Part shown: positions 7,854 to 16,723 of the stretch, piece by piece
How positions within the stretch are numbered: the first letter of the stretch is position 1
Layout of the letters: each line of letters starts with the position of its first letter
Assembly (NCBI GenBank): GCA_016286775.1
Contig: JAEEUA010000008.1
Span: forward strand, 1 to 36,372
DNA length: 36,372 nucleotides
Direction of reading: 5' to 3'
DNA from: Bacteroidales bacterium
GTDB lineage: Bacteria > Bacteroidota > Bacteroidia > Bacteroidales > UBA3663
Made by a program: the position numbers and the translations under genes
The notes under the pieces: model-generated
Told to the model about the DNA's origin: nothing
What the model saw: the letters and a program-made list of their open reading frames with translations, nothing else
Database searches by the model: none

Positions 7854-8075
7854 GGCGGCCAAAAACGGCCGCGACGGGGACGCTTGAAAAGCGGCCATAT
7901 ACGGCCGCGACGAGAACACGGACGGGGCGGAACGAGGGCTGCCTTTGATGGCCGTGACGGGACACTTGCAAAGCGGCCATATACGGCCGCGACGAGAACA
8001 CGGACGGGGCGGAACGAGGGCGGCCATTGATGGCTGCGATGGGGACGCCTGAAGAACGGCCAAAAACGGCAGCGG
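7854..8075. repeat. Six-copy GCGGCC palindrome array between convergent genes
   Basis: Palindrome copies begin near 7854, 7891, 7938, 7973, 8019 and 8055. Alternating spacings of about 36 and 46 bases make an 82-83 base compound unit; the block from 7891 recurs almost unchanged from 7973. Copies at 7938 and 8055 have decayed arms. The array sits between the nitroreductase terminator and the convergent nucleoside-kinase gene. Apart from the terminator and this array I see nothing in the 7781-8115 gap. Confidence 0.85.
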
Positions 8076-8115
8076 GGGTACAAGAGGGGGAGCGCAGAAG
8101 AGAACGAAAGAGGTG

Positions 8116-9795
8116 TCAGTACTTGAAGGAGGAACCTCCGACGAACTCGCGCATGATGGAGGTGGGCGGGATTTCCTTGTCGCTCACGGCTACGAAGTAA
8201 TGGATGAATTTGAGAAGGCGGTGGGACTCGCAATACTCCGGACTATTCTTAGGCACTGACGCCAGAATGGGTTCGGCATGGTTGCGAAGCACGGCGAACT
8301 CGATATGGAGGGCGGAATTGAACATCACATCGGCTGTTTCCTGATAGGGGAAGATCCACTTCATCTCGCCATCACAAACCGAAGGCCACTGGGCTATTGT
8401 CTGCTGGGCTGTGAAGGCCCCCACATTGTAGTCGCGAATGATGCGGCGCAGCAGACGGCAATCGGATGTGGGAATCCAGTTGTGGTCGTCGAGAGAAATG
8501 CTGGTGAGGCACGAGATATAGATCCTGAACTTCAGCGACTCTTCGATCTGGGAAGTCAGCTCCGGGTTGAGCGCATGGATACCTTCGATGAGGAGCAAGG
8601 AATTACGACCCATCTTGAGTTTTTTGCCATTGTATTCCCGCAGGCCTGTCTTGAAGTTGAACTCAGGCACTTCGACACGTTCGCCGCGAAGCAAGGCATT
8701 CAAGTCGCGCACCATCGTCTCGCTATCGACAGCCGAGATGTTGTCGAAGTCGTATCGGCCATCGGGGAACTTGGGCGTATCGACACGATTGACAAAATAG
8801 TCGTCGGTTGAGATACTCATCGGCTTGAGGCCACACGCCTTGAGCTGGATGGACAGACGCTTGCAGAACGTCGTCTTACCGCTGGAAGAAGGTCCCGTAA
8901 TCAGAACAACACGACAGGGACGTTCGGGGTCCTGGTAACGGCGGTTTATTTCTTCGGCAATCTCTACAATCTTCTTCTCCTGCAGCGCTTCGCTGACTTG
9001 TATCAGCTCACTGGCATAACCCGACTTGATGGCAAGATTGACATCACCCACATTCGAAAGACCCATGATGATGCTCCACCGCACATATTCGGCAAAGGTT
9101 TCGAATGTGCGGGGCTGATCCACCTTTGGAGCCAAAATGGTAGGATTCTTCATATCGGGCACACGCAACAGAAGACCATCCTGATACTTTTCGAGCCCCC
9201 AGATGCCGATGTAGCCGGTGCTGGGCAGCAATGGACCGTAGTAATAATCAACGGTATCGTCGAGCAGATAGTAATCGCTATAGACGCGGTCGCTGGTTTC
9301 GAGGAGCTTCACCTTGTCGAAATTGCCGTGTTCGCGAAAGATGCGAACAGCGTCCTCGGTAGGTGCCTCGCGATGGTGGAACGCACTATCGCCGTCGATG
9401 ATCTGCTGCATGCGCTGACGAATCTGTTCGACATCGTCGGCAGTAGCATGGTCGGCTGCTCGGGTGTAGAAATTGCAGTAGTACCCATTGGAGATGCTGT
9501 GCTCGATATACAAGCGGCTCTCGGGAAAGATCTCGGAACATGCCTTGTAAAGAACGAAACATAATGAACGCGTGTATATGCGCATGCCCGCAGGATCGTT
9601 CAGACCGACAAACTCAATATCGCGGCTCTGATAGACGCGGAACTTGAGTCCCTGGGACGCATTGTTGACCTTGGCAGAAACGACCTGATAAGGGATGTTG
9701 AGTTCAGGCTGGAGCTTCTGGTAGATCTCGAGGAGCGAGCTACCTTCGGGGAAGGAGTAGGTATTATTGTTGTTTTTGCAACGTATTTGAATCAT
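8116..9795 (-). CDS. TGS-domain nucleoside (uridine-type) kinase
   Basis: 559 residues from ATG 9795. Order of parts: a TGS-like ubiquitin-fold domain (about 1-65), a segment resembling the second additional domain of threonyl-tRNA synthetase (about 70-260), then a phosphoribulokinase/uridine-kinase P-loop domain from about 295, with Walker A GPSSSGKTT at 301-309 and the STDDYFVNR substrate region after it. This architecture is a known Bacteroidetes/Firmicutes family annotated as nucleoside kinase. Probable reaction: ATP-dependent phosphorylation of uridine/cytidine or a related small molecule; the TGS part suggests a regulatory or RNA-linked role (inference). It has its own promoter at 9828-9859 and stands alone. 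Confidence 0.88.
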   Translation of the reverse strand: MIQIRCKNNNNTYSFPEGSSLLEIYQKLQPELNIPYQVVSAKVNNASQGLKFRVYQSRDIEFVGLNDPAGMRIYTRSLCFVLYKACSEIFPESRLYIEHSISNGYYCNFYTRAADHATADDVEQIRQRMQQIIDGDSAFHHREAPTEDAVRIFREHGNFDKVKLLETSDRVYSDYYLLDDTVDYYYGPLLPSTGYIGIWGLEKYQDGLLLRVPDMKNPTILAPKVDQPRTFETFAEYVRWSIIMGLSNVGDVNLAIKSGYASELIQVSEALQEKKIVEIAEEINRRYQDPERPCRVVLITGPSSSGKTTFCKRLSIQLKACGLKPMSISTDDYFVNRVDTPKFPDGRYDFDNISAVDSETMVRDLNALLRGERVEVPEFNFKTGLREYNGKKLKMGRNSLLLIEGIHALNPELTSQIEESLKFRIYISCLTSISLDDHNWIPTSDCRLLRRIIRDYNVGAFTAQQTIAQWPSVCDGEMKWIFPYQETADVMFNSALHIEFAVLRNHAEPILASVPKNSPEYCESHRLLKFIHYFVAVSDKEIPPTSIMREFVGGSSFKY

Positions 9796-9827
9796 AATAT
9801 TTGCAAACTGAGGTAATAAATGTGCTG

Positions 9828-9859
9828 CAAAGGTAATGCTTTTCTTCTAAAAAAACAAA
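9828..9859 (-). promoter_or_regulatory. Promoter of the nucleoside-kinase gene
   Basis: On the minus strand TTTG (9856-9859), 20 bases, then TACCTTTG (9828-9835). Divergent from the plus-strand promoter at 9885-9916, with only 25 bases between their -33 boxes. Confidence 0.78.
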
Positions 9860-9884
9860 AAAAAAAACCAATTCTTTGCTAAAA

Positions 9885-9916
9885 TTTGGTCATTTCTATT
9901 TAAATATGTATATTTG
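9885..9916 (+). promoter_or_regulatory. Promoter of the secreted TPR protein (and probably topA)
   Basis: TTTG (9885-9888), 20 bases, then TATATTTG (9909-9916) followed by CACC. Transcription near 9923 leaves a leader of about 8-17 bases. Confidence 0.78.
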
Positions 9917-9930
9917 CACCCCAAAAAAGA

Positions 9931-10830
9931 ATGATAAAGATGAAAACGACTGCTATATCCCTGTTGTTGTTCCTGTCGGCCGGCCTCCTCTCGACGGCCC
10001 CTGCTCAGGATCGTGCCCAGTTAGAACACGAACTTGCCGTCACGGCATACAACTATGCCGTCGGGTGTGCCGAACGCGAGAAATACGACGAAGCCCTTGA
10101 GGGCCTCACCCACATCCCTGCCGGACGTCTTAACCAGCAGCAGCTGGGCTGGGTGGACAGCCTCCGCATGAAATGTGAAATCATGGCAGGTCATCCTGCG
10201 CCTGCGCATGAGATTCCGCTCACCGAATCCGAACTGCTCGAAATCGACGACCAGAGCGCTGCCTTTGTACACGGCATACAGGCCTACCAGCAAGGCGACT
10301 ACGCCACAGCCAAGAGCCTTATGACCGAAGCCATTGACCTCGACGACGGCCCCCGTGAGCAGGTTCGCATCGAAGCATTCTTCTGGCGAGGACTGTGTGA
10401 ATACCAGCTGGGCAACTGGGAAGCCTGCTGCCAGAATATGATCACCTTCAACGACATCAAGAATGCCAATACGGAGATTCAGTATGACGCGCTTGCCTAC
10501 TATACGATGGGTTATGCACGCATGCATGAGAACAAATGGCGGCATTCGCGCATCAACTTCGAACGCTACCTCGAGCGACAGCCCGATAAGGATCTCAAGA
10601 GCTATCGTGATGGCGAAGCACGTCTAAAGGAGTGCAAAGCCCTTGAAGCCCGCAGTTCGAACTCCTTCAAGAAGCCTCTCAACATGGTACCCGTCGAAGC
10701 GAACTTCGGCGAAATTGTAGCTATCCGCGAATCGCTCAGAAAGGTTGACAAACAGAAGTCGAAAGAAGAGGAGGAACGAGCCAAGGCCATCGAAGTCTGG
10801 CGCAAGTGGCGTGCCCCCTACATCCAATAA
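9931..10830 (+). CDS. Secreted TPR protein
   Basis: 299 residues; ATG 9931 or the in-frame ATG 9940 (MKTTAISLLL) both give a classical signal peptide, with cleavage likely after TAPAQ (near residue 26). The mature part contains tetratricopeptide-like helix pairs (YNYAVGCAEREKYDEALEGL near 40-59, AFVHGIQAYQQGDYATAKSL near 111-130, AYYTMGYARMHENKWRHSRI near 190-209) and a charged Lys/Glu helix before the C-terminus. Periplasmic or outer-membrane-associated scaffold is the likely class; no enzyme motif. It is 31 bases upstream of topA with no terminator between, so the two may be co-transcribed. Confidence 0.85.
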   Translation: MIKMKTTAISLLLFLSAGLLSTAPAQDRAQLEHELAVTAYNYAVGCAEREKYDEALEGLTHIPAGRLNQQQLGWVDSLRMKCEIMAGHPAPAHEIPLTESELLEIDDQSAAFVHGIQAYQQGDYATAKSLMTEAIDLDDGPREQVRIEAFFWRGLCEYQLGNWEACCQNMITFNDIKNANTEIQYDALAYYTMGYARMHENKWRHSRINFERYLERQPDKDLKSYRDGEARLKECKALEARSSNSFKKPLNMVPVEANFGEIVAIRESLRKVDKQKSKEEEERAKAIEVWRKWRAPYIQ

Positions 10831-10861
10831 ACCGAAAACCAAAGAAATGTTTTTATAAACT

Positions 10862-13249
10862 ATGAATCTAGTTATTGTCGAGTCGCCTGCCAAGGCGAAG
10901 ACCATCCAGAAATTCCTTGGTAACGACTATAAGGTTACTTCAAGCTACGGTCATATCAGAGACCTCAAGAAACGAGACTTCAGCATAGATCTGGACAACC
11001 ATTATCAACCTATCTACGAGATTCCAGACGACAAGCAGGAACTGGTCAGCAACCTGCAGAAGGAGGCCAAGAAGGCCGATATGGTATGGCTGGCGTCCGA
11101 TGAAGACCGCGAGGGAGAGGCTATCTCGTGGCACCTTTGCGAGGTGCTCAATCTCGAACCCGAGCGGACCAAACGCATTGTCTTCCACGAGATCACCAAG
11201 TCTGCCATCCTTGCTGCCATCCAGTCGCCCCGCAAGATCGACATGGACCTCGTGAATGCACAACAGGCACGTCGCGTGCTGGACCGCATCGTTGGCTTCG
11301 AACTATCGCCTATCCTTTGGCGCAAAGTGAAGCCGGCGCTTTCGGCCGGTCGCGTGCAGTCGGTTGCCGTGCGTCTCATCGTGGAACGTGAACGCGAAAT
11401 CGAAAATTTCAAGGCAGAAGCGAGCTACCGCGTCACCGGCACCTTTGCCACCCTCGATCCCCAGAGCGGACAGCCCGTCCTTTTCAACGCGGAGCTCTCC
11501 CAGCGCTTCAAGACCAAGGAGGAAGCCATGGCATTCCTGAAGAAGGCTGCATCAGCGCAGTATAAGGTCAGCGACATCCAGCAGAAGCCCATCAAACGAC
11601 AGCCTGCCCCACCCTTCACGACCTCTACCCTTCAGCAGGAGGCAGCCCGGAAGCTTCATTACACCGTAAGCCAGACCATGAGCATTGCCCAGCGACTCTA
11701 TGAAGCCGGACAAATCACCTATATGCGTACCGACTCGGTAAACCTCTCCACGCTCTGCCTCAACGCATCGAAGGAGCAGGTCCTCAAGACAATGGGCGAG
11801 AAATACCTGGAGACTCGCAACTACGTGACCCATACCAAGGGTGCACAGGAGGCACACGAAGCCATCCGTCCCACCTACATGGACCAGCAGACCATCGAGG
11901 GTTCGACAGCCGAACAGCGTCTCTACGAACTCATCTGGAAACGCACGATAGCCAGTCAGATGGCCGATGCCATCATCGAGAAGACAACGGCTGAAATCAG
12001 CATCCTAGGCGACAAGAACGATGTGGCACCAGTGAAAGATGAGATGAAGTTCATCGCAACGGGCGAAGTCATCAAGTTCGACGGATTCCTCAAGGTATAT
12101 ATCGAAAGCAATGACGAAGAGCTGGAAGCCGAGAACGAAGGAGGTGGTCGTCTGCCTGCCCTTGAAGCCGGGCAGAATCTTGACCTTCAAGGTGTCGATG
12201 CCATAGAACGTTACACCATTCATCCACAGCGCTATACCGAGGCTTCGCTCGTGAAGAAGATGGAGGAGCTTGGCATCGGACGACCTTCGACCTATGCTCC
12301 CACCATCTCGACCATCCAGGCTCGCGAATATGTTGCCAAGAGCGATCGCCCTGCAGAGAAACGTGAAATCACACGTCTGCATCTCGATGTCAAGACAGGA
12401 AAAGTCTCCAGCAAAACCAACGAGGAGACCTACTGCAACGACAAGGGCAAACTCATCCCGACGGATATCGGCATCGTGGTAAACGACTTCCTCACCGAAC
12501 ACTTCCCCGAAATCATGAGCTACAATTTCACGGCTACGGTGGAAGGCGAGTTTGATGAGATTGCCGAGGGCAAGGAACAATGGGCAGACTGCATCGACAA
12601 CTTCTACAAGCTCTTCCACCCGCTCATCACCACAACGCTTGACGAACGTTCCGACCATAAGGCTGGTGAGCGAATCCTTGGCAAGGACCCGAAGAGCGGG
12701 CATACCGTTTCGGTAAAGATCAGTCGATATGGTCCGGTGGTTCAGATTGGCGCAGCCGACGAGGTCAACAAGCCCCAGTTTGCTGCCTTGCAGAAAGGCA
12801 TGAGCATCGCCACCATCACGCTTGAAGAAGCCCTGAAGCTCTTCGAACTGCCCAAGGATCTGGGCGAATTTGAGGACAAGACCGTCTCGGTCGGCATCGG
12901 CAAGTTCGGTCCCTACATTCGCCACGACAACAAGTACATCTCCATTCCAAAGGATATCAATCCGCACGAGATTTCACTGGAGGAGGCTATCCAGCTCATC
13001 GACGAAAAGCGCGAGGAAGATCGTCGGCGTATCCTGCGCACCTTTACGGAAGATCCCGAACTACAGATGCTCAATGGTCGCTTTGGACCCTACCTTTCGA
13101 AGGGAGGCAAGAACTACAAGCTGCCACGCAGCAAGAATCTGGAGGAACTCTCCTACGAGGAATGCGTTGAGATCATGAATGCCGCTGATGCCTCTACAGA
13201 CGATAGCGAGAAGAAGCCTCGTCGTGGACGTTACAACAAGAAGAGTTAA
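10862..13249 (+). CDS. topA: DNA topoisomerase I (type IA)
   Basis: 795 residues. It relaxes negative supercoils by a 5'-phosphotyrosine intermediate. The toprim domain (1-130) has E7 in VIVESPAKAKTI and D80-x-D82-x-E84 in SDEDREGEAISW for Mg2+. Further on are the SAGRVQS motif (161-167) and the catalytic Tyr287 in ITYMRTDS. After about residue 600 there are no Cys4 zinc fingers; instead three topoisomerase C-terminal repeats with SRYGPVVQIG, GKFGPYIRH and GRFGPYLSKGGKNYKLP cores, the form usual in Bacteroidetes. The C-terminus is basic (KKPRRGRYNKKS). Probably transcribed from 9885-9916. Confidence 0.97.
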   Translation: MNLVIVESPAKAKTIQKFLGNDYKVTSSYGHIRDLKKRDFSIDLDNHYQPIYEIPDDKQELVSNLQKEAKKADMVWLASDEDREGEAISWHLCEVLNLEPERTKRIVFHEITKSAILAAIQSPRKIDMDLVNAQQARRVLDRIVGFELSPILWRKVKPALSAGRVQSVAVRLIVEREREIENFKAEASYRVTGTFATLDPQSGQPVLFNAELSQRFKTKEEAMAFLKKAASAQYKVSDIQQKPIKRQPAPPFTTSTLQQEAARKLHYTVSQTMSIAQRLYEAGQITYMRTDSVNLSTLCLNASKEQVLKTMGEKYLETRNYVTHTKGAQEAHEAIRPTYMDQQTIEGSTAEQRLYELIWKRTIASQMADAIIEKTTAEISILGDKNDVAPVKDEMKFIATGEVIKFDGFLKVYIESNDEELEAENEGGGRLPALEAGQNLDLQGVDAIERYTIHPQRYTEASLVKKMEELGIGRPSTYAPTISTIQAREYVAKSDRPAEKREITRLHLDVKTGKVSSKTNEETYCNDKGKLIPTDIGIVVNDFLTEHFPEIMSYNFTATVEGEFDEIAEGKEQWADCIDNFYKLFHPLITTTLDERSDHKAGERILGKDPKSGHTVSVKISRYGPVVQIGAADEVNKPQFAALQKGMSIATITLEEALKLFELPKDLGEFEDKTVSVGIGKFGPYIRHDNKYISIPKDINPHEISLEEAIQLIDEKREEDRRRILRTFTEDPELQMLNGRFGPYLSKGGKNYKLPRSKNLEELSYEECVEIMNAADASTDDSEKKPRRGRYNKKS

Positions 13250-13295
13250 GAGGGGTTCTAAATGGTTTTGAGGGGTTAAGAAAGGCTTATTTAAC

Positions 13296-14867
13296 GTGAA
13301 TCCGACAAGACTTATCTATAAACTGGCGTTCGAGCGGCGATACAAGCAGCTCGAACGCTATGCTACACATGCCCACGAGCTGCAACAGGAACAGCTGGCG
13401 TGGCTGGTTAATTGTGCACAGGAAACTGACTTCGGGAAGCAGCATGGTTTTGCTTCGATGCTCCGAAAAGAGGGGAACGTCCTGAAAGCGGACTACCGCA
13501 TCTTTTCCGAGAAGGTTCCCCTCTCGAACTATGACCAGCAGAAGCCCTGGATCGAGCGTATGGCCAAAGGCGAGTCGAATGTGCTTTGGCCTGGACTCTG
13601 CCGATGGTTTGCCAAGTCATCGGGCACAACTTCCGACAAGTCAAAGTATATCCCCGTCACCGATGACGGACTGAAGCTCTGCCATTATCGTGGTGCCACT
13701 GACTCGATGGTCATCTATCTGGCTCTCAATCCAGAATCGAGGATCTTCAGCGGAAAGGGACTCATCCTTGGCGGTTCTTTCTCGAACGAACCTTTGCCAA
13801 AGGGCATTCATGCAGGTGACCTTTCGGCCACCTTGATCCAGAATGTGACACCGGCCGTCAACTTCATCCGTACTCCCAGCAAGGAAGTAGCCCTGATGGG
13901 CGAATGGGAAGCGAAGCTGAAGGCTCTTTGCGCCACAACCAAGGATGTCAACGTGACCAATATCTCGGGTGTACCCTCGTGGATGATGGGCGTACTGAAG
14001 AACATCCTGGCCGAAACGAGCAAGAAGGACATCACCGAAGTGTGGCCCAACCTCGAATGCTTCTTCCACGGTGGCATCGCCTTCACCCCCTATCGTGAAC
14101 AGTACAAGCAACTGATCCCTTCGGACAAGATGCACTACCTGGAGACCTACAATGCGTCGGAGGGATTCTTTGGCGTTCAATCGTCGTGGGAGAGCAATGA
14201 CCTGCAACTCGTCATCGACAACAAGATCTATTACGAGTTCATTCCGATGGACGAATTTGAGGAAGGAAGCAGCACGATGCATGCTGTTCCCTTGACCGAA
14301 GTGGAACTGGGCAAGAATTATGCCATGGTCATCTCGACACCAGGACTTTGGCGCTACATCATCGGCGACACCGTACGCTTCACGCAGCGCGATCCCTACA
14401 AGTTCTTCATCACCGGACGCACCAAGGCCTTCATCAATGCCTTCGGAGAGGAACTGATGGTGAGCAACGCCGACGAAGCATTGGCCAAGACCTGTGCAGA
14501 AACGGGCGCACGCATCCTGGACTATACGGCAGCCCCTACTTTTGCCGTCCTTGACGAAGGCAATGTTGCCCACGGGTCGAAAGCCCGTCATACATGGATC
14601 ATTGAGTTCTCTCAAGCGCCCAAGGACCTAGAAGATTTCGCCGAGCGCCTTGACAAGCACCTGCAGGAAGTCAATTCGGACTACGAAGCCAAGCGCTACA
14701 AGGGTATCTTCCTCGACCGGCTGGAACTGATCGTGGCCAGACAAGGACTCTTTACCGACTGGCTCTCCCAAAAGAAAGGCAAACTGGGCGGTCAGCTCAA
14801 GATACCGCGTCTCAGCAATTCACGCAGCTATCTGGAGGAACTGATTGAGATGAACAGAACGAACTAA
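13296..14867 (+). CDS. GH3-family acyl-adenylating enzyme
   Basis: 523 residues from GTG 13296; an in-frame TGA at 13269 and the lack of any ATG before residue 50 support this start. It matches the GH3 auxin-responsive-promoter family (ANL adenylating fold), known in plants for joining amino acids to jasmonate or auxin and widespread, but uncharacterised, in Bacteroidetes. The ATP-binding SSGTTSDKSKYIPVT lies at about 109-123; later blocks include LETYNASEGFFGVQ and TPGLWRYIIGDTVRF, the region that positions acyl substrate and nucleotide, and TGRTKAFINAFGEELMV at the hinge to the small C-terminal domain. Substrate in bacteria is unknown. It follows topA by 46 bases and ends at a bidirectional terminator. 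Confidence 0.9.
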   Translation: MNPTRLIYKLAFERRYKQLERYATHAHELQQEQLAWLVNCAQETDFGKQHGFASMLRKEGNVLKADYRIFSEKVPLSNYDQQKPWIERMAKGESNVLWPGLCRWFAKSSGTTSDKSKYIPVTDDGLKLCHYRGATDSMVIYLALNPESRIFSGKGLILGGSFSNEPLPKGIHAGDLSATLIQNVTPAVNFIRTPSKEVALMGEWEAKLKALCATTKDVNVTNISGVPSWMMGVLKNILAETSKKDITEVWPNLECFFHGGIAFTPYREQYKQLIPSDKMHYLETYNASEGFFGVQSSWESNDLQLVIDNKIYYEFIPMDEFEEGSSTMHAVPLTEVELGKNYAMVISTPGLWRYIIGDTVRFTQRDPYKFFITGRTKAFINAFGEELMVSNADEALAKTCAETGARILDYTAAPTFAVLDEGNVAHGSKARHTWIIEFSQAPKDLEDFAERLDKHLQEVNSDYEAKRYKGIFLDRLELIVARQGLFTDWLSQKKGKLGGQLKIPRLSNSRSYLEELIEMNRTN

Positions 14868-14870
14868 AAG

Positions 14871-14902
14871 AAAAAACTGCACGCAGTATCGTGCAGTTTT
14901 TT
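14871..14902. terminator. Bidirectional terminator between GH3 and miaA
   Basis: AAAAAACTGCACG (14871-14883) and CGTGCAGTTTTTT (14890-14902) form a perfect 13-bp stem with a 6-base loop; T-runs are produced on both strands. It serves the GH3 gene (plus) and the convergent miaA (minus), whose stop codon abuts it. Confidence 0.92.
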
Positions 14903-15850
14903 CTATTTTTGGATATCTTTCCGTACATAATCATCATACAATTCCTTTACACGTGCGACTTTCTCTTCTCGTGAAAGTTCGGCAGGAATCCAGTGGATGG
15001 GAATACCACGACGCTCCATGCCACGGAACCAGGTCATCTGGCGTTTGGCGAACTGGTGGATAGCGATTTCAAGCTGACGAACCATCTCGTCGTAGGAGAG
15101 TTCACCGATCAGATAGAGGGTGAGATACTTGTATTCGAGGCCGTAGTAAATCAGATCCTGGGGTGGGATGTGACGTTCCTCCAAAAGTTTGCGCACTTCT
15201 TCGACCATACCAGCATCAAGGCGTTCGCGCAAACGTCGCGAGATGCGCTCACGTCGCACATCACGATCGACTTCTGTGCCCACCACGAGACTTTTGACTG
15301 CAGGATAACCTGTGAGCTGCTCGGCATGAGTACGATAATAATCGCGTATCTCTATCTCGCGAATGGCACGTTTACGAGTGTCGGTGTCGGTCTGATTGTG
15401 GAGGGTCTTGTACGTCTTGAGGATTTCGGCAAGCTCCTCCAAGGACTTGTCTTCGAGCTGCTTCCGCAGTTCGGGATTTTCAGGCACCTCGTGCATCTCA
15501 TAACCCCTCAATATCGACTCGACGTACAGGCCGGAACCACCACACATCACAGGCAGCAGGCCACGGCTTAACATATCGTCATAGACACGATGGAAGTCGC
15601 GCTGGAACTCGTAGATGGAATACTTGTAACCTGGTTCTCGAATGTCGATGAGGTGGCACTTGACCTGCTTGATGATGTTGCCAGCGTCATCGCGAACGAG
15701 GTAATCCTCCAAATCCTTGCCCGTGCCCAACGTCATGTCGCGATAAACCTGGCGCGAGTCGGCCGAAATGACCTCAGTATCGTAGGCCAAGGCCACATCA
15801 ACGGCCAATCGTGTCTTGCCACTGGCAGTAGGTCCGACGATGGTAATCAT
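14903..15850 (-). CDS. miaA: tRNA dimethylallyltransferase
   Basis: 315 residues from ATG 15850 (MITIVGPTASGKT); a TTG two codons earlier sits in the heptanucleotide repeat and is less likely. It transfers a dimethylallyl group to N6 of A37 in tRNAs reading UNN codons. The P-loop GPTASGKT is at 6-13, followed by the ISADSRQVYRDM block that binds A37, and GGSGLYVES near 115-123 in the prenyl-binding channel. The usual 'IGTAKP' is replaced by TLGTGKDLEDY, as in a Bacteroidetes subgroup that carries two miaA paralogues, so this may be the second-type copy. The last gene of the minus-strand run; ends at the shared terminator. Confidence 0.93.
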   Translation of the reverse strand: MITIVGPTASGKTRLAVDVALAYDTEVISADSRQVYRDMTLGTGKDLEDYLVRDDAGNIIKQVKCHLIDIREPGYKYSIYEFQRDFHRVYDDMLSRGLLPVMCGGSGLYVESILRGYEMHEVPENPELRKQLEDKSLEELAEILKTYKTLHNQTDTDTRKRAIREIEIRDYYRTHAEQLTGYPAVKSLVVGTEVDRDVRRERISRRLRERLDAGMVEEVRKLLEERHIPPQDLIYYGLEYKYLTLYLIGELSYDEMVRQLEIAIHQFAKRQMTWFRGMERRGIPIHWIPAELSREEKVARVKELYDDYVRKDIQK

Positions 15851-15853
15851 CTT

Positions 15854-15909
15854 CAATTAACAATTAACAATTAACAATTAATAATTAACAATTAACAATT
15901 AGCAATTAA
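15854..15909. repeat. Eight-copy CAATTAA heptanucleotide repeat
   Basis: Eight 7-base units from 15854 to 15909, six exact and two with one change (TAATTAA, CAATTAG). It fills the spacer between miaA and the upstream metallo-hydrolase gene. The hydrolase stop codon and last codons (15899-15909) lie inside the array, so gain or loss of a unit could alter its last residues or the miaA leader. On the minus strand it reads TTAATTG, leaving a very AT-rich miaA leader. Confidence 0.93.
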
Positions 15910-16705
15910 CCATTATCTCCTGCTGATCGTAGGCTAAATGAACGGTGTCGAGCAATTCCTGCGGGAAGAGCTTTAGGAGTTCCTGACTCAATCGCCGTTC
16001 AAAATCGGCATGTAGTCCCATATCGTGGCTCATGTGGGTAAAGAAGGTCTGACGCGGCTTGAGAAGCTCAACGATAACCATTGCTTGTGCCACACTATAA
16101 TGCGTCGGATGCTCTGTCCAACGCAGGGCATCGATGATCAGCGTGTCAATTCCTTTGAGCTTCGGCAGGTCACGCTCGTTAATCTTCGTACAATCGGTGA
16201 TGTATCCCAACGCTCCAACCCGATAGCCTAAGATTGGAAGTTCACCATGATAGCATCGTATGGGAGTCACCTCCGTCTCTCCTACCTGGAAGACATCGCC
16301 CTGACTGGGATGCACGGTATGAAGAATGAGCTTCGGAACCCCGGGATATTGATGCACGAAGATATAATCCCATCGCGTGAGCAGCGACTGGCTCATCGCT
16401 TTGTCGGCATAGGTCGGAAGTGGTGTCCAATAGGCCCAGGGGCGCAAATCATCGAGGCCATAGCAATGGTCAAAATGGTTGTGAGTGAGCAAGAGTGCGT
16501 CGAGTTTGGTGATGTCGGCACGCAAGGCCTGCAGACGAAAATCCGGACCGCAATCGATCAAGATATCCTTATCGTCATCGGTGTGGATCAATGCACTACA
16601 ACGCAAACGGTTGTCATGCGGGTCCTTGCTTGTGCAGACCTCACATTTACAAGTGGGCATAGGCACACCGATGCTCGTGCCGCTTCCCAAGATTGTTATC
16701 TTCAT
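15899..16705 (-). CDS. PhnP-like metallo-beta-lactamase-fold phosphodiesterase
   Basis: 268 residues. MKITILGSGTSIGVPMPTC opens a metallo-beta-lactamase fold; the metal motif is THNHFDH with H75, H77, D79 and H80, and a later TDC and THMSHD supply further ligands. C19-x-C21-x2-C24 near the N-terminus matches the structural zinc site of PhnP-type cyclic phosphodiesterases and LipB-associated relatives. Expected role: hydrolysis of a cyclic or diester phosphate in the cytoplasm; substrate unknown, and the phn C-P lyase genes are not in the window. It lies 18 bases after the DUF695 gene and 48 bases before miaA, so is probably in one transcript with them. Confidence 0.88.
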   Translation of the reverse strand: MKITILGSGTSIGVPMPTCKCEVCTSKDPHDNRLRCSALIHTDDDKDILIDCGPDFRLQALRADITKLDALLLTHNHFDHCYGLDDLRPWAYWTPLPTYADKAMSQSLLTRWDYIFVHQYPGVPKLILHTVHPSQGDVFQVGETEVTPIRCYHGELPILGYRVGALGYITDCTKINERDLPKLKGIDTLIIDALRWTEHPTHYSVAQAMVIVELLKPRQTFFTHMSHDMGLHADFERRLSQELLKLFPQELLDTVHLAYDQQEIMVNC

Positions 16706-16723
16706 TTATTACACTTTTTTTAA

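Noticed and set aside
12005-12967. Minus-strand 320-codon frame inside topA
   Set aside because: Shadow of topA coding sequence with no domain.
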